In this document: piece after piece, positions 1-8,472 of the stretch
Position numbering within the stretch: the stretch's first letter is position 1
Layout: the number at the start of each line of letters is the position of its first letter
Assembly: GCA_959604825.1 (NCBI GenBank)
Contig: CAUHCN010000005.1
Span: 27,496 to 91,495, forward strand
Length of the DNA: 64,000 bases
Reading direction: 5' to 3'
Source: an uncultured Collinsella sp.
GTDB taxonomy: Bacteria; Actinomycetota; Coriobacteriia; Coriobacteriales; Coriobacteriaceae
The notes under the pieces: model-generated
Database searches by the model: none
What the model was told of the DNA's origin: nothing
The model's input: the letters and a program-made list of their open reading frames with translations, nothing else
Made by a program: the position numbers and the translations under genes

Positions 1-477
1 GTTAAGATGCAGGCCAGCATTGCTCTCGAGACCGAGAAGTACCTCCCGGCTCACGCTCCGCTCGAGGTTCCGGCCGATGCTCACGGCACCCGCGTTGTCA
101 ACAACGTTGTGGGTATGTCCGCTGTGAACATGGCCACCACCGTTGGCGCCAAGTGCATCACCGTGCCGACGACCACCGGTCGTACCGCTCGCCTGATCTC
201 GCACTTCCGCCCCAACATGCCGATCTGCGCGTTCTCCCGCCACGAGTGGGCCGTCCAGCAGATGATCATGTACTGGGGCGTTATCCCGCACCAGGCCGAG
301 ATTACCCAGGGCACCGTCAACGGCACGATCGTCAAGGCGATCGAGACCGCTAAGGAGCTCGGCTACGTCGAGGCTGGCGATTTGACCGTCGCTACCGCCG
401 GCGATCCCCGCATGAGCGTCCAGCTCGAGGACAAGGTCTCCTCGACCAACGTCGCTTACGTCGCTCAGGTGCGTTAA
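1..477 (+). CDS. pyk: Pyruvate kinase, C-terminal part (5' end outside window)
   Basis: The reading frame is open from the first base and ends at TAA 475-477, so only the last ~158 residues are present. They match the C-terminal alpha/beta domain of pyruvate kinase, including the segment around GRTARLISHFRP and PICAFS that forms part of the allosteric domain. Pyruvate kinase makes pyruvate and ATP from phosphoenolpyruvate and ADP in the cytosol, the last step of glycolysis. PEP is also the phosphate donor for the PTS systems found later in the window. The in-frame ATG at 7 is internal, not the start. A strong terminator follows 28 nt after the stop, so this is the end of its transcript. The catalytic barrel lies upstream of the window. 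Confidence 0.9.
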   Translation, partial: VKMQASIALETEKYLPAHAPLEVPADAHGTRVVNNVVGMSAVNMATTVGAKCITVPTTTGRTARLISHFRPNMPICAFSRHEWAVQQMIMYWGVIPHQAEITQGTVNGTIVKAIETAKELGYVEAGDLTVATAGDPRMSVQLEDKVSSTNVAYVAQVR

Positions 478-505
478 GTCGTACTTGCAAGCATGTTTGC
501 ATTGC

Positions 506-542
506 AAAGGGCCCGGAAGGCTTCGCCTTCCGGGCCCTTTTT
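506..542 (+). terminator. Rho-independent terminator after pyk
   Basis: A perfect 15-bp stem (506-520 with 526-540) closes on a five-base CTTCG loop and runs into a T tract to 542. It is placed right after the pyruvate kinase stop codon. Confidence 0.92.
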
Positions 543-719
543 CTGTGTCAATGCCGGCACACGGCAAAACACGCACCCATTTCTTTACCAAAAGCGCGAA
601 ATCCACCTTTCGAGGCCCAAAAATAAAGTCCCAAGCGCTAAAAGTGTTCGCCCGATGGCGAAACCACACCTTACCCGACGCTGCTAAATCGTTTTAGCAA
701 GAGCCAGATCGACCGCGTT

Positions 720-847
720 TTCGGAAGTATGCGGCAAATTCTGAGACCTCCGAGCACACCCCGTTTTTTCGCAACAAAATGCCTGATAAACTGGCCTCAA
801 AAGCCAGGTCTGCTCACAGGGTTCAGATTTTGCCGCATACTTCCGAA
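720..847. repeat. Long imperfect inverted repeat upstream of the 899 gene
   Basis: The arms 720-743 and 824-847 are inverted copies that differ at one position (24-bp arms around TATGCGGCAAA). A weaker, gapped match continues inward, giving arms of roughly 40 nt. A small CTGGC/GCCAG hairpin lies between them. The element ends about 50 nt before the next start codon, so it could be an operator, a cruciform or a small mobile element. The rest of the 543-898 gap shows no convincing gene. Confidence 0.7.
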
Positions 848-898
848 TTGACGCTGGCATCGCACGGTCCAAAAGCACATTTCGACCAGGAGGATATC

Positions 899-1972
899 AT
901 GGACCTGACGCTATGCGGTCAATCCGCTTTTTACTATCACCGTATCCCGCCGCAGGTATTAGGGCTTTACCCCGCCATTAGCCTTGGCAATATGGATCGC
1001 AGATGTTGCGGCCTCGGAAGTCATGCAGTTGTAAAAGACCTGCTTCATGCACCGCTTCACAGGCTTGTATTCACTCGAGCACAATCCGGGTCGCGAAGCC
1101 TGTTTAAATCGCACCTCCTGACCCAAGAGCCGCCTCCCGGGTCGTTTAGGCAAACTGAACATGGATTTGATGTCACGTCGCCCGAGTTTACGTTGCTCAG
1201 CCTTGCCACGCAGGTCTCACGCAACCAGTTACTCATGGCTTGCTACGAGATGTGCGGCTTCTTTGCAGTGTTTAAGCCCTGCGAGCGAACGCAACAACAA
1301 CTCGATGAAGCCATTTCGCTTAAGCTCATTCCGCCCGACCGTGGTTGGAAACGCGTTGTCGACACCAAGGGCAATGACACCAATTTGTGGAAGCGCCCGC
1401 CGCTCCTCAGCGCGGCGGATATCGCCGCGTTCGCCAAGCAGGCTGCAGGCCTGCGCGGCGTTAAACAACTGCGCTGGGCGGCCGAGCACATGACGGGGCA
1501 GACCGCCTCGCCCTTCGAAGTACAGACCTCCATGCTTGTCTCGCTCCCCCGCAACGAGGGCGGCATGGGCATCAACATCGCAAACAACGTGAGCATCCCA
1601 CTCAGCGACGCCGCGCGCTCACTGTATGACAAAACCTGCTGCTACGCCGATATCCTCATCGAGAGCAACACCGACAGCATGGGCGTCATCTTGGAATGCC
1701 AAGGCCGCTCCGCCCACGATGGCGAAGCCGCAAGTCTCTCCGATGCCGAGCGCACCACCGCCCTCACAAGCATGGGCTATGACGTTATCCAGATAACCTA
1801 TGAGCAAATCAAAGACACGAAGAGCTTTAACAACATCGCCGAACTCATCCATAAAAAGGCAGGGCTCCCCTCCATCCCAAAGACCGATCAGGAACGCACC
1901 ACCGAAGATGCCCTGCGGCGGGAGCTATTGGTCGATTGGGATGAGCTGTTCGCCGTCAAGCCGGCCAGCTAG
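899..1972 (+). CDS. Hypothetical protein with PD-(D/E)XK (DUF559/AbiEi-like) C terminus
   Basis: 357 aa. The ATG at 899 is chosen because AGGAGG lies six bases upstream; an in-frame ATG at 779 would run back through the inverted repeat and has no site. Residues ~205-210 read SPFE, followed by ADILIE (Asp251) and ILECQG (Glu266, Gln268), with a downstream SDAERTTAL helix and YDVIQIT strand. That order resembles Vsr/DUF559-type PD-(D/E)XK nuclease folds, which in actinobacteria also occur in AbiEi-like proteins. The N-terminal ~200 residues carry no motif I recognise. Whether it cuts DNA is unknown. Its stop codon overlaps that of the convergent gene by 3 bp. Function is inferred from motif order only. 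Confidence 0.7.
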   Translation: MDLTLCGQSAFYYHRIPPQVLGLYPAISLGNMDRRCCGLGSHAVVKDLLHAPLHRLVFTRAQSGSRSLFKSHLLTQEPPPGSFRQTEHGFDVTSPEFTLLSLATQVSRNQLLMACYEMCGFFAVFKPCERTQQQLDEAISLKLIPPDRGWKRVVDTKGNDTNLWKRPPLLSAADIAAFAKQAAGLRGVKQLRWAAEHMTGQTASPFEVQTSMLVSLPRNEGGMGINIANNVSIPLSDAARSLYDKTCCYADILIESNTDSMGVILECQGRSAHDGEAASLSDAERTTALTSMGYDVIQITYEQIKDTKSFNNIAELIHKKAGLPSIPKTDQERTTEDALRRELLVDWDELFAVKPAS

Positions 1973-2817
1973 CAGCTAGCGATCAGGGGGACTGCGGGAA
2001 CGTCAGAAGCAGCAACGCGAGCCGCAAATCCCGCCTCGGTCAGCTCGATGACCTCGGTAAACGTTGCATCGAAAAACTCCTCGGTTAGCAGGCGATACGG
2101 CGGATGATCGGGCTCGCCGGGGTTTTCGCGTACAATCTCGTGCATGACGCCGATAGTCTTGAGCACATATTCTTTATGGATGGGATACTGCCCAAAACGC
2201 GTCGCAGCGGTATAGAGGCGATCGGTCGCACGCGGAATGGAAACGATGCCCAGCGTCTTGCCAAACCAGTCAAAATCGCCCTGCTTTTTAATGCGGAATT
2301 CCTCGCACGGCTTGCCGCCGTGTGCTTCCAGATACTGGTTCACACGCGTGTTCCATACCGTGTCGGCCACCAGATGCGACCAGACGCCCAGCGTTAAATC
2401 GAGCAGCGACTGCGCCACATCTTCGGACGCAAGCGAGAACTCACAGGCGCCGGGACCGACAACCGGCTCGGCATCCCTGTAGCGCTGAGGATAGTGCACG
2501 CGGTTCAGTCGCTCGCGCTCCTCGACAATCGAGGTAGCCTCAGCAGGTTCGCCCGCGGGTGCGCCTTTAAGCAGCGGCGCCACATAGGTATCCCAGAACT
2601 CGTGCTCGCGCGGCTTAGGGATAGGCTCGGGCTTTGCAAAGTGCGTAATGCGATACGGAATGGGATCGGCGATGCCAGGGACCATATAGCCCACGAAGAT
2701 ATCCGGAACCACGCAGCCAAACAAAAAGGCATTGCGGTCGCGCACGCTATCGGCAAGCACGCTAGCACGTGCCAGCAAGCGCTCCGTTTGAGCGATATGA
2801 ATGTTCCAACTTGGCAT
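1969..2817 (-). CDS. Zinc-dependent phospholipase C-like protein
   Basis: 282 aa from the ATG at 2817, which is preceded by GGGGGTGG; an ATG four codons upstream (2829) has no site. The N terminus (MPSWNIHIAQ) and the series of His and Asp residues (ARASVLAD, CVVPDIFVGY, VWSHLVADTVWN) fit the zinc-dependent phospholipase C / S1-P1 nuclease-like fold, in which such residues hold zinc. No signal peptide is visible, so a cytosolic or non-lipase role is possible; many bacterial members are uncharacterised. It converges tail to tail with the 899 gene. The substrate cannot be told from sequence. Confidence 0.7.
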   Translation of the reverse strand: MPSWNIHIAQTERLLARASVLADSVRDRNAFLFGCVVPDIFVGYMVPGIADPIPYRITHFAKPEPIPKPREHEFWDTYVAPLLKGAPAGEPAEATSIVEERERLNRVHYPQRYRDAEPVVGPGACEFSLASEDVAQSLLDLTLGVWSHLVADTVWNTRVNQYLEAHGGKPCEEFRIKKQGDFDWFGKTLGIVSIPRATDRLYTAATRFGQYPIHKEYVLKTIGVMHEIVRENPGEPDHPPYRLLTEEFFDATFTEVIELTEAGFAARVAASDVPAVPLIASC

Positions 2818-2895
2818 AGCCACCCCCATAAAACCTGGTTAACTATACCATCACGGCAGAGTCGCACAGGCGGCCATACATACCCTACGCAGCAA

Positions 2896-3663
2896 CTATT
2901 CCGCAGCACCGCTTTCGGTTCCATACGACGGCACGGGCGCCTCGACCACATGGTGATATCGATCGATATAGATGGCACGGGCCTCCAGGCGGCGCACCAA
3001 ATCTTGATGGTGCGTACTCATCAAAACCGTCTTACCGGCAGCAACGTAGGCCAGCAAAAAGTTGACTACGATGTCGCACGAGTCCTCATCGAGCCCGTTG
3101 GTGGGCTCATCGAGCACTAGGATATCGGGGTTCATCGACACCACCGCAGCCAGCGCCACGCGCTTCTTTTGCCCGCCCGAAAGCTGATAGGGCGAGGCAT
3201 CGACCAGATCGGCAACCTGGAACAGCTCCATGGCATCGCGGACGCGGCGCTCGAGCTCGTCTGTCGGCAGCCCCATCTGCGCGGGGCCAAAAGCAACTTC
3301 CTCGCCCACCGTAGCGCAGAACAGCTGGGCGTCGGCATTCTGGAACACAAAGCCCACGCGCTGATGAAAACGCTGAGCGGCTGCGGAATCCTTGAGATAT
3401 GCCGCATCGATCACGTGCCCGTCAAACAGGTACGCACCCGCGTCCGCTAGTTCAAGACCGTTGATAAGGCGCATAATCGTCGTCTTACCGCAGCCGTTGG
3501 GACCGAGTAGGGCAACGAGTTCACCACGATCGACCTGCAGCGAAACGCCGTCGACCACCGTATGCCCCGTATATGAGAACACCACGTTGCGCAGCTCGAT
3601 GAGCGGCGCGGCCTCGCCGCCCGCACCGTTCGTGCCCACCGCACTATTCATATCGATCGTCAA
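2896..3663 (-). CDS. cbiO: Energy-coupling factor (CbiO-type) metal transporter ATPase
   Basis: About 255 aa. It has all ABC ATPase motifs: Walker A GPNGCGKTT, a Q-loop FVFQNADAQLF typical of ECF ATPases, signature LSGGQKKR, Walker B ILVLDEPTNGLD and the switch His in MSTHH. It powers metal-ion uptake with the CbiQ and CbiM proteins encoded just upstream, at the inner face of the membrane. The start is uncertain. A TTG at 3663 has AGGGAAGGG seven bases upstream and is preferred; ATGs at 3687 and 3651 are in frame but have poorer sites. Extensions beyond 3687 overlap cbiQ and are shadow sequence. It is the last gene of the cbiM-cbiQ-cbiO operon. Confidence 0.9.
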   Translation of the reverse strand: MTIDMNSAVGTNGAGGEAAPLIELRNVVFSYTGHTVVDGVSLQVDRGELVALLGPNGCGKTTIMRLINGLELADAGAYLFDGHVIDAAYLKDSAAAQRFHQRVGFVFQNADAQLFCATVGEEVAFGPAQMGLPTDELERRVRDAMELFQVADLVDASPYQLSGGQKKRVALAAVVSMNPDILVLDEPTNGLDEDSCDIVVNFLLAYVAAGKTVLMSTHHQDLVRRLEARAIYIDRYHHVVEAPVPSYGTESGAAE

Positions 3664-3709
3664 AACGTCGCCCTTCCCTATTTGCATCCCCAGCAAGAAC
3701 CAGCAGCGC

Positions 3710-4546
3710 CTACAGCACGGCGCACAACACTGCCAGCAGTGCCACGCCGCCCGCATAGACCGCATCGCGCCAGCCAAACCCGGCGCGCGCGGGCGCCGGA
3801 TACGCACCGGCAAAGCCGCGGCAAAGCATAGCCTCGTCCATCGCGTGGCTACATTCCATCGCCTTGATAAACGTCATGCCCATGATACCCGCCAGCGAGT
3901 CGGTGCGCGAAAAACCCGCAGGCGCACGACCCACGCTGCGCAGCATGACCGATTCGCACAGATCGTGCGCCGTGCGTCCCAGCACCTCGATATGCTTGAG
4001 CGCCATATCGAAAGTAAAGATGACCTCGTCGGGCAGGTGCAACATTTTGAGCGCCGCCGACATGCGGCTCCAGGTAAGCGTCCATGAAACGCCCAGCACA
4101 AGCGACACATTAATGAACGTCTTGAGCGCAATCTTGAGCATGGCGCCCGTGGCAGACGCGCCCAGCAGCAGGGCAGGTAGTGCCAAAACCACCGCGAGCC
4201 CCGCAGCGCCAAGTGCCGGCACAAAGGTTGCCCGCAGCCCGCGTACGGGGCGCACGGCAACGAGCACCAGCGCGATAGCCGCCATCAACATGAGGTACAG
4301 CGGGCTCTGTGTCAGGTACACGCACAGAACGCAGACGAACATCCCCACCAGGCGCACCGGCGCCGAAACGCAAGAAAGGGCGCGGTCGACCATCGACCCG
4401 CCCTCGTGTGCGCCTCCACCCAGGCGAACCCGCTCAAGCAGGCTCGCCAGGTGCAGGACGTTTTGTTGCATAACACGATGTCGAGCCCCCGCGGGCTCGT
4501 AACGCTGCTCGACCGTAAGCCAGCTAGGCAGCTCGGCTATTGCCAT
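3710..4546 (-). CDS. cbiQ: ECF/CbiQ transmembrane component
   Basis: 278 aa from ATG 4546, with an AAGGA site about ten bases upstream; a GTG at 4552 is the alternative. Several hydrophobic segments (VGMFVCVLCVYL, LMLMAAIALVLVAV, LAVVLALPALLLGA, FINVSLVLGVSW) and the cytosolic helices around CESVMLRSVGR and MLCRGFAG match CbiQ/EcfT proteins, which couple the ATPase to the substrate-binding component. The gene overlaps the end of cbiM, indicating translational coupling. A basic, His/Asn-rich N-terminal stretch (RHRVMQQNVLHLASLL) precedes the first membrane span. Metal specificity is set by CbiM, not by this protein. Confidence 0.88.
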   Translation of the reverse strand: MAIAELPSWLTVEQRYEPAGARHRVMQQNVLHLASLLERVRLGGGAHEGGSMVDRALSCVSAPVRLVGMFVCVLCVYLTQSPLYLMLMAAIALVLVAVRPVRGLRATFVPALGAAGLAVVLALPALLLGASATGAMLKIALKTFINVSLVLGVSWTLTWSRMSAALKMLHLPDEVIFTFDMALKHIEVLGRTAHDLCESVMLRSVGRAPAGFSRTDSLAGIMGMTFIKAMECSHAMDEAMLCRGFAGAYPAPARAGFGWRDAVYAGGVALLAVLCAVL

Positions 4547-5609
4547 GAGCACCGCTTTCCTTGACCGTCAGCGAGACCAGGCGGAATGCGATGGTCAGCA
4601 CCGCCACGCCAATCACGCCCGAGAGGATATACATGGCAGCCTGGCCGGCAAAGCCAAGACCCTGCTCCTCGGAATAGGCCTGCAGATAATCGCCCGTGGG
4701 CAGGGCGTCGGCAAAGGTCGGGGTATCGAGGCCGACCGAAGCCTGCAGGCTGTCGTCGCCAGCCTCCTGAACGGCGGTCGCGGCACCCTCGGCGTCCCAC
4801 TCACCCCAGGCGTCACCGGTGGCGAGCAAGCCGAGCGGCGTAGCCACGACAAGCACGGCGACCAGGATGAGCGTGGGGACCAGCGAGGTCTTCTTAGCGG
4901 CAGCGCTCTCGGCAGCAAGCTGGCCATCGACGGCCTCGGGCCCGACGATAACGCTCGGCGCCGTCTTCTTAATGAAACCATAGATGGCGGCCGTCGCCAC
5001 GCCCTCGACCACGCCGGCAACCAGCATATGCGGGATCAACATGGCAGGAATAGCCACGGACAGCGGGAAGGGGCAGTACAGCGGAGCGCCCGAGGCGTTG
5101 GTGAAGAGCATCGGCTGAATACCAAACTCGATTGCCGCGCACAGGGCCGCCAGGCACAGGCCGACCCAGCCGCTCACGATGGCCGAAACCGAGGTGCCCC
5201 AGCTCTTGTCGTGCAGACGGCTGTTGAGCGCACGGAACACGATAGCAGCGGTAAACGGCAGCACAAAGGCCATGTTAAAGCAGTTGGCGCCAAAGGACAG
5301 AACGCCGCCGTCGCCAAACAGCAGCGCCTGCAGCGCGAGTGCAACCGAGACTGCAATGGCAGCAGCCTCGGGGCCCAGCAGCAGCGTGATGAGCGCGCCA
5401 CCAACAGCGTGACCAGTGGTGCCGCCGGGCAGCGGCACGTTGAACATCATGAGCAAAAAGGAGAACGCAGCGCAAATACCCAGAAAGGCCATATGCTCGC
5501 GATCGAGCGTGGCGCGCACTTTCTTGATGCAGTGAACCCATACGGGCACCATCGCCACCGCCATAACGGCATCGGTCTGCGGGGACAGGTAGTTATCTGG
5601 AATGTGCAT
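4524..5609 (-). CDS. cbiM: CbiM/NikM-type metal-binding membrane protein, fused to an N-like C-terminal part
   Basis: 361 aa. The N terminus MHIPDNYLSP carries the Met1-His2 metal ligands of CbiM/NikM, followed by multiple membrane spans and the conserved PGGTTGHAVGG and FGANCFNMAFVLPF stretches. After ~residue 240 there is an additional part with two more membrane spans (LILVAVLVVATPLGLL and MYILSGVIGVAVLTIAF) flanking a ~75-residue extracytoplasmic loop. This resembles CbiN/NikN, so the protein looks like an MN fusion. GGGAGG precedes the ATG. It is first in the operon with cbiQ and cbiO, and 58 nt upstream lies a palindrome of the NikR type, so nickel is the more likely substrate than cobalt. 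That assignment is inference. Confidence 0.9.
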   Translation of the reverse strand: MHIPDNYLSPQTDAVMAVAMVPVWVHCIKKVRATLDREHMAFLGICAAFSFLLMMFNVPLPGGTTGHAVGGALITLLLGPEAAAIAVSVALALQALLFGDGGVLSFGANCFNMAFVLPFTAAIVFRALNSRLHDKSWGTSVSAIVSGWVGLCLAALCAAIEFGIQPMLFTNASGAPLYCPFPLSVAIPAMLIPHMLVAGVVEGVATAAIYGFIKKTAPSVIVGPEAVDGQLAAESAAAKKTSLVPTLILVAVLVVATPLGLLATGDAWGEWDAEGAATAVQEAGDDSLQASVGLDTPTFADALPTGDYLQAYSEEQGLGFAGQAAMYILSGVIGVAVLTIAFRLVSLTVKESGAHGNSRAA

Positions 5610-5666
5610 ATACGCCTCCCGGTTGCCGGCACATGGGATTGCAGCGCCGCTTGAACCATTTCATCA

Positions 5667-5694
5667 GTGTTACGAGCTAGATGATTCGTAACAC
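5667..5694 (-). promoter_or_regulatory. Candidate NikR operator upstream of cbiMQO
   Basis: Perfect inverted repeat: GTGTTACGA at 5667-5675 and TCGTAACAC at 5686-5694, 10 nt apart. Read as GTGTTAC-N14-GTAACAC it has the form described for nickel-responsive NikR sites in some delta-proteobacteria. It lies 58-85 nt before the cbiM start, where repressor binding would block transcription. No nikR gene is in the window. Confidence 0.7.
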
Positions 5695-5712
5695 GCCGCA
5701 GGCTATGATAGC

Positions 5713-5748
5713 AAAACGGCGCGCCGCCACAAAAGCAGCACGCCGTTA
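5713..5748 (-). terminator. Possible terminator after pheT
   Basis: A 7-bp stem (AACGGCG 5715-5721 with CGCCGTT 5741-5747) on the pheT strand is followed by only four T residues. The loop is long, so this is a weak candidate; the 5695-5858 gap holds nothing else I can name. Confidence 0.3.
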
Positions 5749-5858
5749 TGTAATGCGCGTGTCATATATGCAGGGTCAACGGTGCCTTATTCCGAACACC
5801 GCGGTCACGCAGAGGCCACAGCAACCGCCATCAGGCCCTACGCCCCCCATCGCAAGCC

Positions 5859-8312
5859 CTAGCCGCGGACCTCGCCGTTTACGCCCTTGCACACCTTAGT
5901 GACGATCTTCTGGTGCGCCTTCTCGACCTCTTCGCTGGTGAGCGTGTGGTCATCAGAGCGATACGTAAGTGCGAAGGCCATGGACTTCTTGCCCTTGCCG
6001 ATGCGGACCGGATCGCGGTAGACATCGAACAGGCGCACGCCCTCGAGCAGCTTGCCGCCGGCACTCGTAATACGACGCTCAAGATCCTCGCAGGTCACAG
6101 TGTTGTCGACCACGATAGCAAGGTCGTGCTCAACGGCAGGGTACTGCGAGAACTCGCGGTAGTTCTCCTGATTGCGGGCGCCCTTGATCAACTTGTCCAG
6201 ATCGAGCTCAAAGGCAACGACGACCTCATCGATGCCCATCGCCTCGCGCGCCTCGGGGTGGATCTCGCCGACCCAGCCCAGCACGGTACCGCCGGACAGA
6301 ACCTCAGCGGCACGGCCCGGCTGCAAGAAGGCATAGCCCTCGCCCTCGACGGGACGGAAGCGAACCTTCCCGATGCGCAGCTGGGCGAGCAGCTCCTCGA
6401 CAATGCCCTTGCCAAAGAAGAAGCGCAGCTTGCGGTACTTCATGTTCCATGACTGCTCGCTCCACTGGCCCGAGAGCACGCCCGCCACGGACTTGGTCTC
6501 CTTGGGCAGGCTGGCGTTCTCGCGACCGTGGAACAGGCTGCCGACCTCGTACAGGTGCACGTTGGGCGTACCGTGCGCCTCGTTGTAGGCCACGGACTGC
6601 AGCAGGCCCGGCAGCAGCGAACGACGCATCTCGGTCTGCTCGGCCACCAGCGGGTTCATGAGCACCACGGGGCAGCCGCGGCCTTCGGTGGACATGCCGA
6701 TCTTCTCCAGGTCGCCCGGGGCGGCAAAGCCAAAGGTCGTGGTCTCGTTGAGGCCGCAGGCGCGCAGGATCTCGCCGACCTTGCGGGTGAGCTTCTGCTC
6801 GCGGGTCAGGCCGCCGATGTGGTTCTTGGCAGCCGGGATGGTCGCCGTCACACGGCCCATGCCCCATAGGCGCAGGACCTCCTCGATCAGGTCAATCTCG
6901 CGCGGCAGGTCGGGACGGAAGCTCGGCGGGGTAACCATAAAGTCCTCGCCGTCGCGCTCGACGGTGCAGCCCAGACGGGTAAGCGAACGCTCGATAAAAT
7001 CGGGCTCGATGTCGGCACCGCAGATGGCATGCACGCGGGCCAGGCGCAGCTTGATGCTGTCGATGGTCTTGGGCGCGGGGAAAACATCGACATAGCCGGG
7101 AGCAACCTCGCCGCCGGCGATCTCCTCGATGAGCGCGCAGGTAACGTTGGCGACATCCACGCAGCCGGTCTCGTCAACCTGGCGCTCAAAGCGAATGGAG
7201 GCGTCGGAGATCAGCGACAGGTCGCGGCTGGTGTGCGAGGTGCGACCGGCGTTGAAGCAGGCGCTCTCGACCATCACGTCGACGGTGTCGTCCTCGATCT
7301 CGGAATCCATGCCGCCCATAACGCCGGCCAACGCCACGGGGCGCTCGCCGTCGGTGATAAGGCCCATGCCGGCGTCGAGCACGCGCTCCTCGCCGTCGAG
7401 GGTCGTGAACTTCTCGTCCTGCTGGGCGGCGCGAACCACCACGCGGCGACGGCCCTCGCGCTCGGCAAAGGTGTCCAGGTCAAAGGCGTGCAGCGGCTGA
7501 CCGGTGAGCATCATCACATAGTTGGTGATGTCGACGATGTTGTTGTGCGGGCGCACGCCCAGGGCATTGAGGCGCTTGACCATCCAGTCGGGCGACGGGC
7601 CGACCTTCACGTTGCGCACGATGCGGGCGACATAGCGGTCGCACAGGCCCTCGTCGGCAATCTCGACCGAAAGCTCGTCGTCGGTCGCGCGGCCGGTCTC
7701 GATCTTGATGGCGGGCAGCTCAACGTGGAAATCACGGTCGAAGATGGCGCCGGTCTCGCGGGCCATGCCGATCATGGACAGGCAATCGGGACGGTTGGGC
7801 GTGATCTCGCAGTCGAGCACAGTATCACTCGAGCCCACGTACTCGGCAAACGGCATGCCGCAGGGCGTATCCTCGGGCAGGATCATGATGCCGGAGTGGT
7901 CGCCGCCCAGGCCGAGTTCGCGCGCAGAGCAGTTCATGCCCATGGACACGACGCCGCGAAGCTTGCTCTTCTTGATCTTGACGTCGCCGGGCAGAACTGC
8001 GCCGATCATGGCCGTGACGATGTGGTCGCCGGCCTCGAAGTTCTGCGCGCCGCAGACGATCTGCAGCGGAGCGGGATTGCCGTCAGCGTCGAGGTTCTTG
8101 TCACCCACGTCGACCGAGCACACATACATATGGTCGCTATCGGGGTGAGGGGTCTTGGTGAGCACCTTGGAGGTCACCACGTGGTCGAAGGACTCGCCCA
8201 CGGTATCGATCGCCTCGACCTCGGTGCCGGTACGGACATATTCGTCCGAAAGAGTCTTGGGATCCTCCGGAATATCGATCATGGTCTTGAGCCAGTCGTA
8301 AGAAACGCGCAT
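5859..8312 (-). CDS. pheT: Phenylalanine-tRNA ligase beta subunit
   Basis: 817 aa, the usual length. Domains in order: N-terminal tRNA-binding EMAP/OB-like region (~40-150, VVTSKVLTKTPHPDSDHMYVC), B3/B4 editing domain with NRPDCLSMIGMARE, B5 domain (~400-480), catalytic-like core, and the C-terminal anticodon-binding FDX-ACB domain (YREFSQYPAVEHDLAIVVDN to the end). It forms the alpha2-beta2 enzyme that charges tRNA-Phe and edits mischarged tyrosine. It is co-directional with pheS, but the two are separated by 160 nt holding a hairpin repeat, so it may be read partly as a separate unit. Both would be under the T-box in front of pheS. Confidence 0.97.
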   Translation of the reverse strand: MRVSYDWLKTMIDIPEDPKTLSDEYVRTGTEVEAIDTVGESFDHVVTSKVLTKTPHPDSDHMYVCSVDVGDKNLDADGNPAPLQIVCGAQNFEAGDHIVTAMIGAVLPGDVKIKKSKLRGVVSMGMNCSARELGLGGDHSGIMILPEDTPCGMPFAEYVGSSDTVLDCEITPNRPDCLSMIGMARETGAIFDRDFHVELPAIKIETGRATDDELSVEIADEGLCDRYVARIVRNVKVGPSPDWMVKRLNALGVRPHNNIVDITNYVMMLTGQPLHAFDLDTFAEREGRRRVVVRAAQQDEKFTTLDGEERVLDAGMGLITDGERPVALAGVMGGMDSEIEDDTVDVMVESACFNAGRTSHTSRDLSLISDASIRFERQVDETGCVDVANVTCALIEEIAGGEVAPGYVDVFPAPKTIDSIKLRLARVHAICGADIEPDFIERSLTRLGCTVERDGEDFMVTPPSFRPDLPREIDLIEEVLRLWGMGRVTATIPAAKNHIGGLTREQKLTRKVGEILRACGLNETTTFGFAAPGDLEKIGMSTEGRGCPVVLMNPLVAEQTEMRRSLLPGLLQSVAYNEAHGTPNVHLYEVGSLFHGRENASLPKETKSVAGVLSGQWSEQSWNMKYRKLRFFFGKGIVEELLAQLRIGKVRFRPVEGEGYAFLQPGRAAEVLSGGTVLGWVGEIHPEAREAMGIDEVVVAFELDLDKLIKGARNQENYREFSQYPAVEHDLAIVVDNTVTCEDLERRITSAGGKLLEGVRLFDVYRDPVRIGKGKKSMAFALTYRSDDHTLTSEEVEKAHQKIVTKVCKGVNGEVRG

Positions 8313-8334
8313 CTAACTGGTCTCCTTTCATAAA

Positions 8335-8472
8335 TGCGGCTTTGAGCCAAAAACTGCAACGGAGACGGGTTTTCCAAGTGCCGCAGATTGCCTTGAAAGA
8401 GGAGGGCCGCGTACTTAGGTACGCAACCGACGATTGAAAGGCAAGGTGCGGTGCTTGGGAAAGCCGCCGGGC
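8335..8472 (-). repeat. 3'-end hairpin repeat (family T, copy 5) between pheS and pheT
   Basis: Starts directly after the pheS stop codon and folds into a long stem: GGTTTTCCAAG with CTTGGGAAAGCC, then TGCCGCA/TGCGG and GCCTT/AAGGC. An internal hairpin reads GCGTAC-TTAG-GTACGC. The core GAAAGAGGAGGG...CGACGATTGAA is shared with the copy at 38 kb. It may cut down readthrough into pheT. Confidence 0.65.

Noticed and set aside
1969..1972. Overlap of the convergent stop codons as a regulatory feature
   Set aside because: A shared CTAG at convergent ends is common in compact genomes and needs no special explanation.
5610..5858. Cobalamin riboswitch in front of cbiM
   Set aside because: The leader is too short and lacks the B12-box; a NikR-like palindrome is there instead.
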